Source of the DNA: Anaeropeptidivorans aminofermentans
Lineage (GTDB): Bacteria > Bacillota > Clostridia > Lachnospirales > UBA5962
Assembly (NCBI RefSeq): GCF_940670685.1
Contig: NZ_OW711693.1
Span: 3,534,001 to 3,598,000, forward strand
Length of the DNA: 64,000 nt
Direction: 5' to 3'
Notes under the pieces: model-generated
The model's input: the letters and a program-made list of their open reading frames with translations, nothing else
What the model was told of the DNA's origin: nothing
The model's database searches: none
Shown here: positions 63,904-64,000 of the stretch, piece after piece
Layout of the letters: every line of letters starts with the position of its first letter
How positions within the stretch are numbered: position 1 is the first letter of the stretch
Translations under genes and position numbers: made by a program

Positions 63904-64000
63904 CATTTTTTATTATGTGGAATACCTTCTGTACCCCTCGTGCAAAGATTAACAGCAAAGCTTCCTTTAAGCCCTTTTTCTGTTATGCTATTACTCTGTG

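Overview
The window reads as a chromosomal segment of a low-GC, anaerobic-type Clostridia (Firmicutes) bacterium. Genes start behind strong AAGGAGG-type ribosome sites, spacers between genes are very AT-rich, and the content (lysine riboswitch-controlled diaminopimelate genes, mannose- and ascorbate-type PTS, type I-C CRISPR-Cas, AraC and GntR regulators) fits that group. Species cannot be resolved. No rRNA, tRNA or complete insertion sequence was seen.

Layout. 1-3.6 kb: the 5' end of a minus-strand gene, a 50-residue methionine-rich microprotein, then an intracellular subtilisin-like protease overlapping an unknown coiled-coil-type gene. 4.3-7.8 kb: a lysine riboswitch with terminator, then asd, dapA and dapB (aspartate to lysine/diaminopimelate). 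8.1-11.6 kb (minus): a TIM-barrel enzyme, a UPF0261/Tm-1-like protein and a regulator in which a paralogue of the TIM barrel is fused to an AraC DNA-binding domain; the two enzymes together match the two halves of plant Tm-1. 12.7-19.5 kb: esterase, MFS exporter, AbgB-like M20 amidohydrolase and an AraC regulator with a C-terminal GH39-like barrel. 20-27.2 kb: an AraC regulator divergent from a siderophore-type ABC uptake operon whose binding-protein gene is frameshifted and which ends with an exporter-fold ABC protein. 27.5-36.1 kb: two convergent sugar-PTS operons (GntR, mannose-type EIIA/B/C/D with a BtpA-family protein; and NagA, SIS protein and ascorbate-type EIIC/B/A).

37.1-56.8 kb is a type I-C CRISPR-Cas locus: cas3-cas5-cas8c-cas7-cas4, a 1-kb gap holding a terminator, a MITE and a hairpin, then cas1-cas2 and one array of 167 repeats (166 spacers), about 11 kb. 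The array decays at its far end, and a truncated repeat lies in the 5' region of a lipoprotein gene. Several spacers are duplicated, some with a 1-nt difference at the 3' edge, and one spacer pair encodes the same peptide with synonymous changes. 58-64 kb: small minus-strand genes, a probable gene remnant, rsgA and a DMT-family exporter.

Across the whole window at least 17 copies plus fragments of a 110-455 bp inverted-repeat element (ends TATAGTAAA...TTTACTATA, flanked by TA) sit between genes, some nested. They explain most of the non-coding DNA. A second, smaller inverted-repeat family has three copies.
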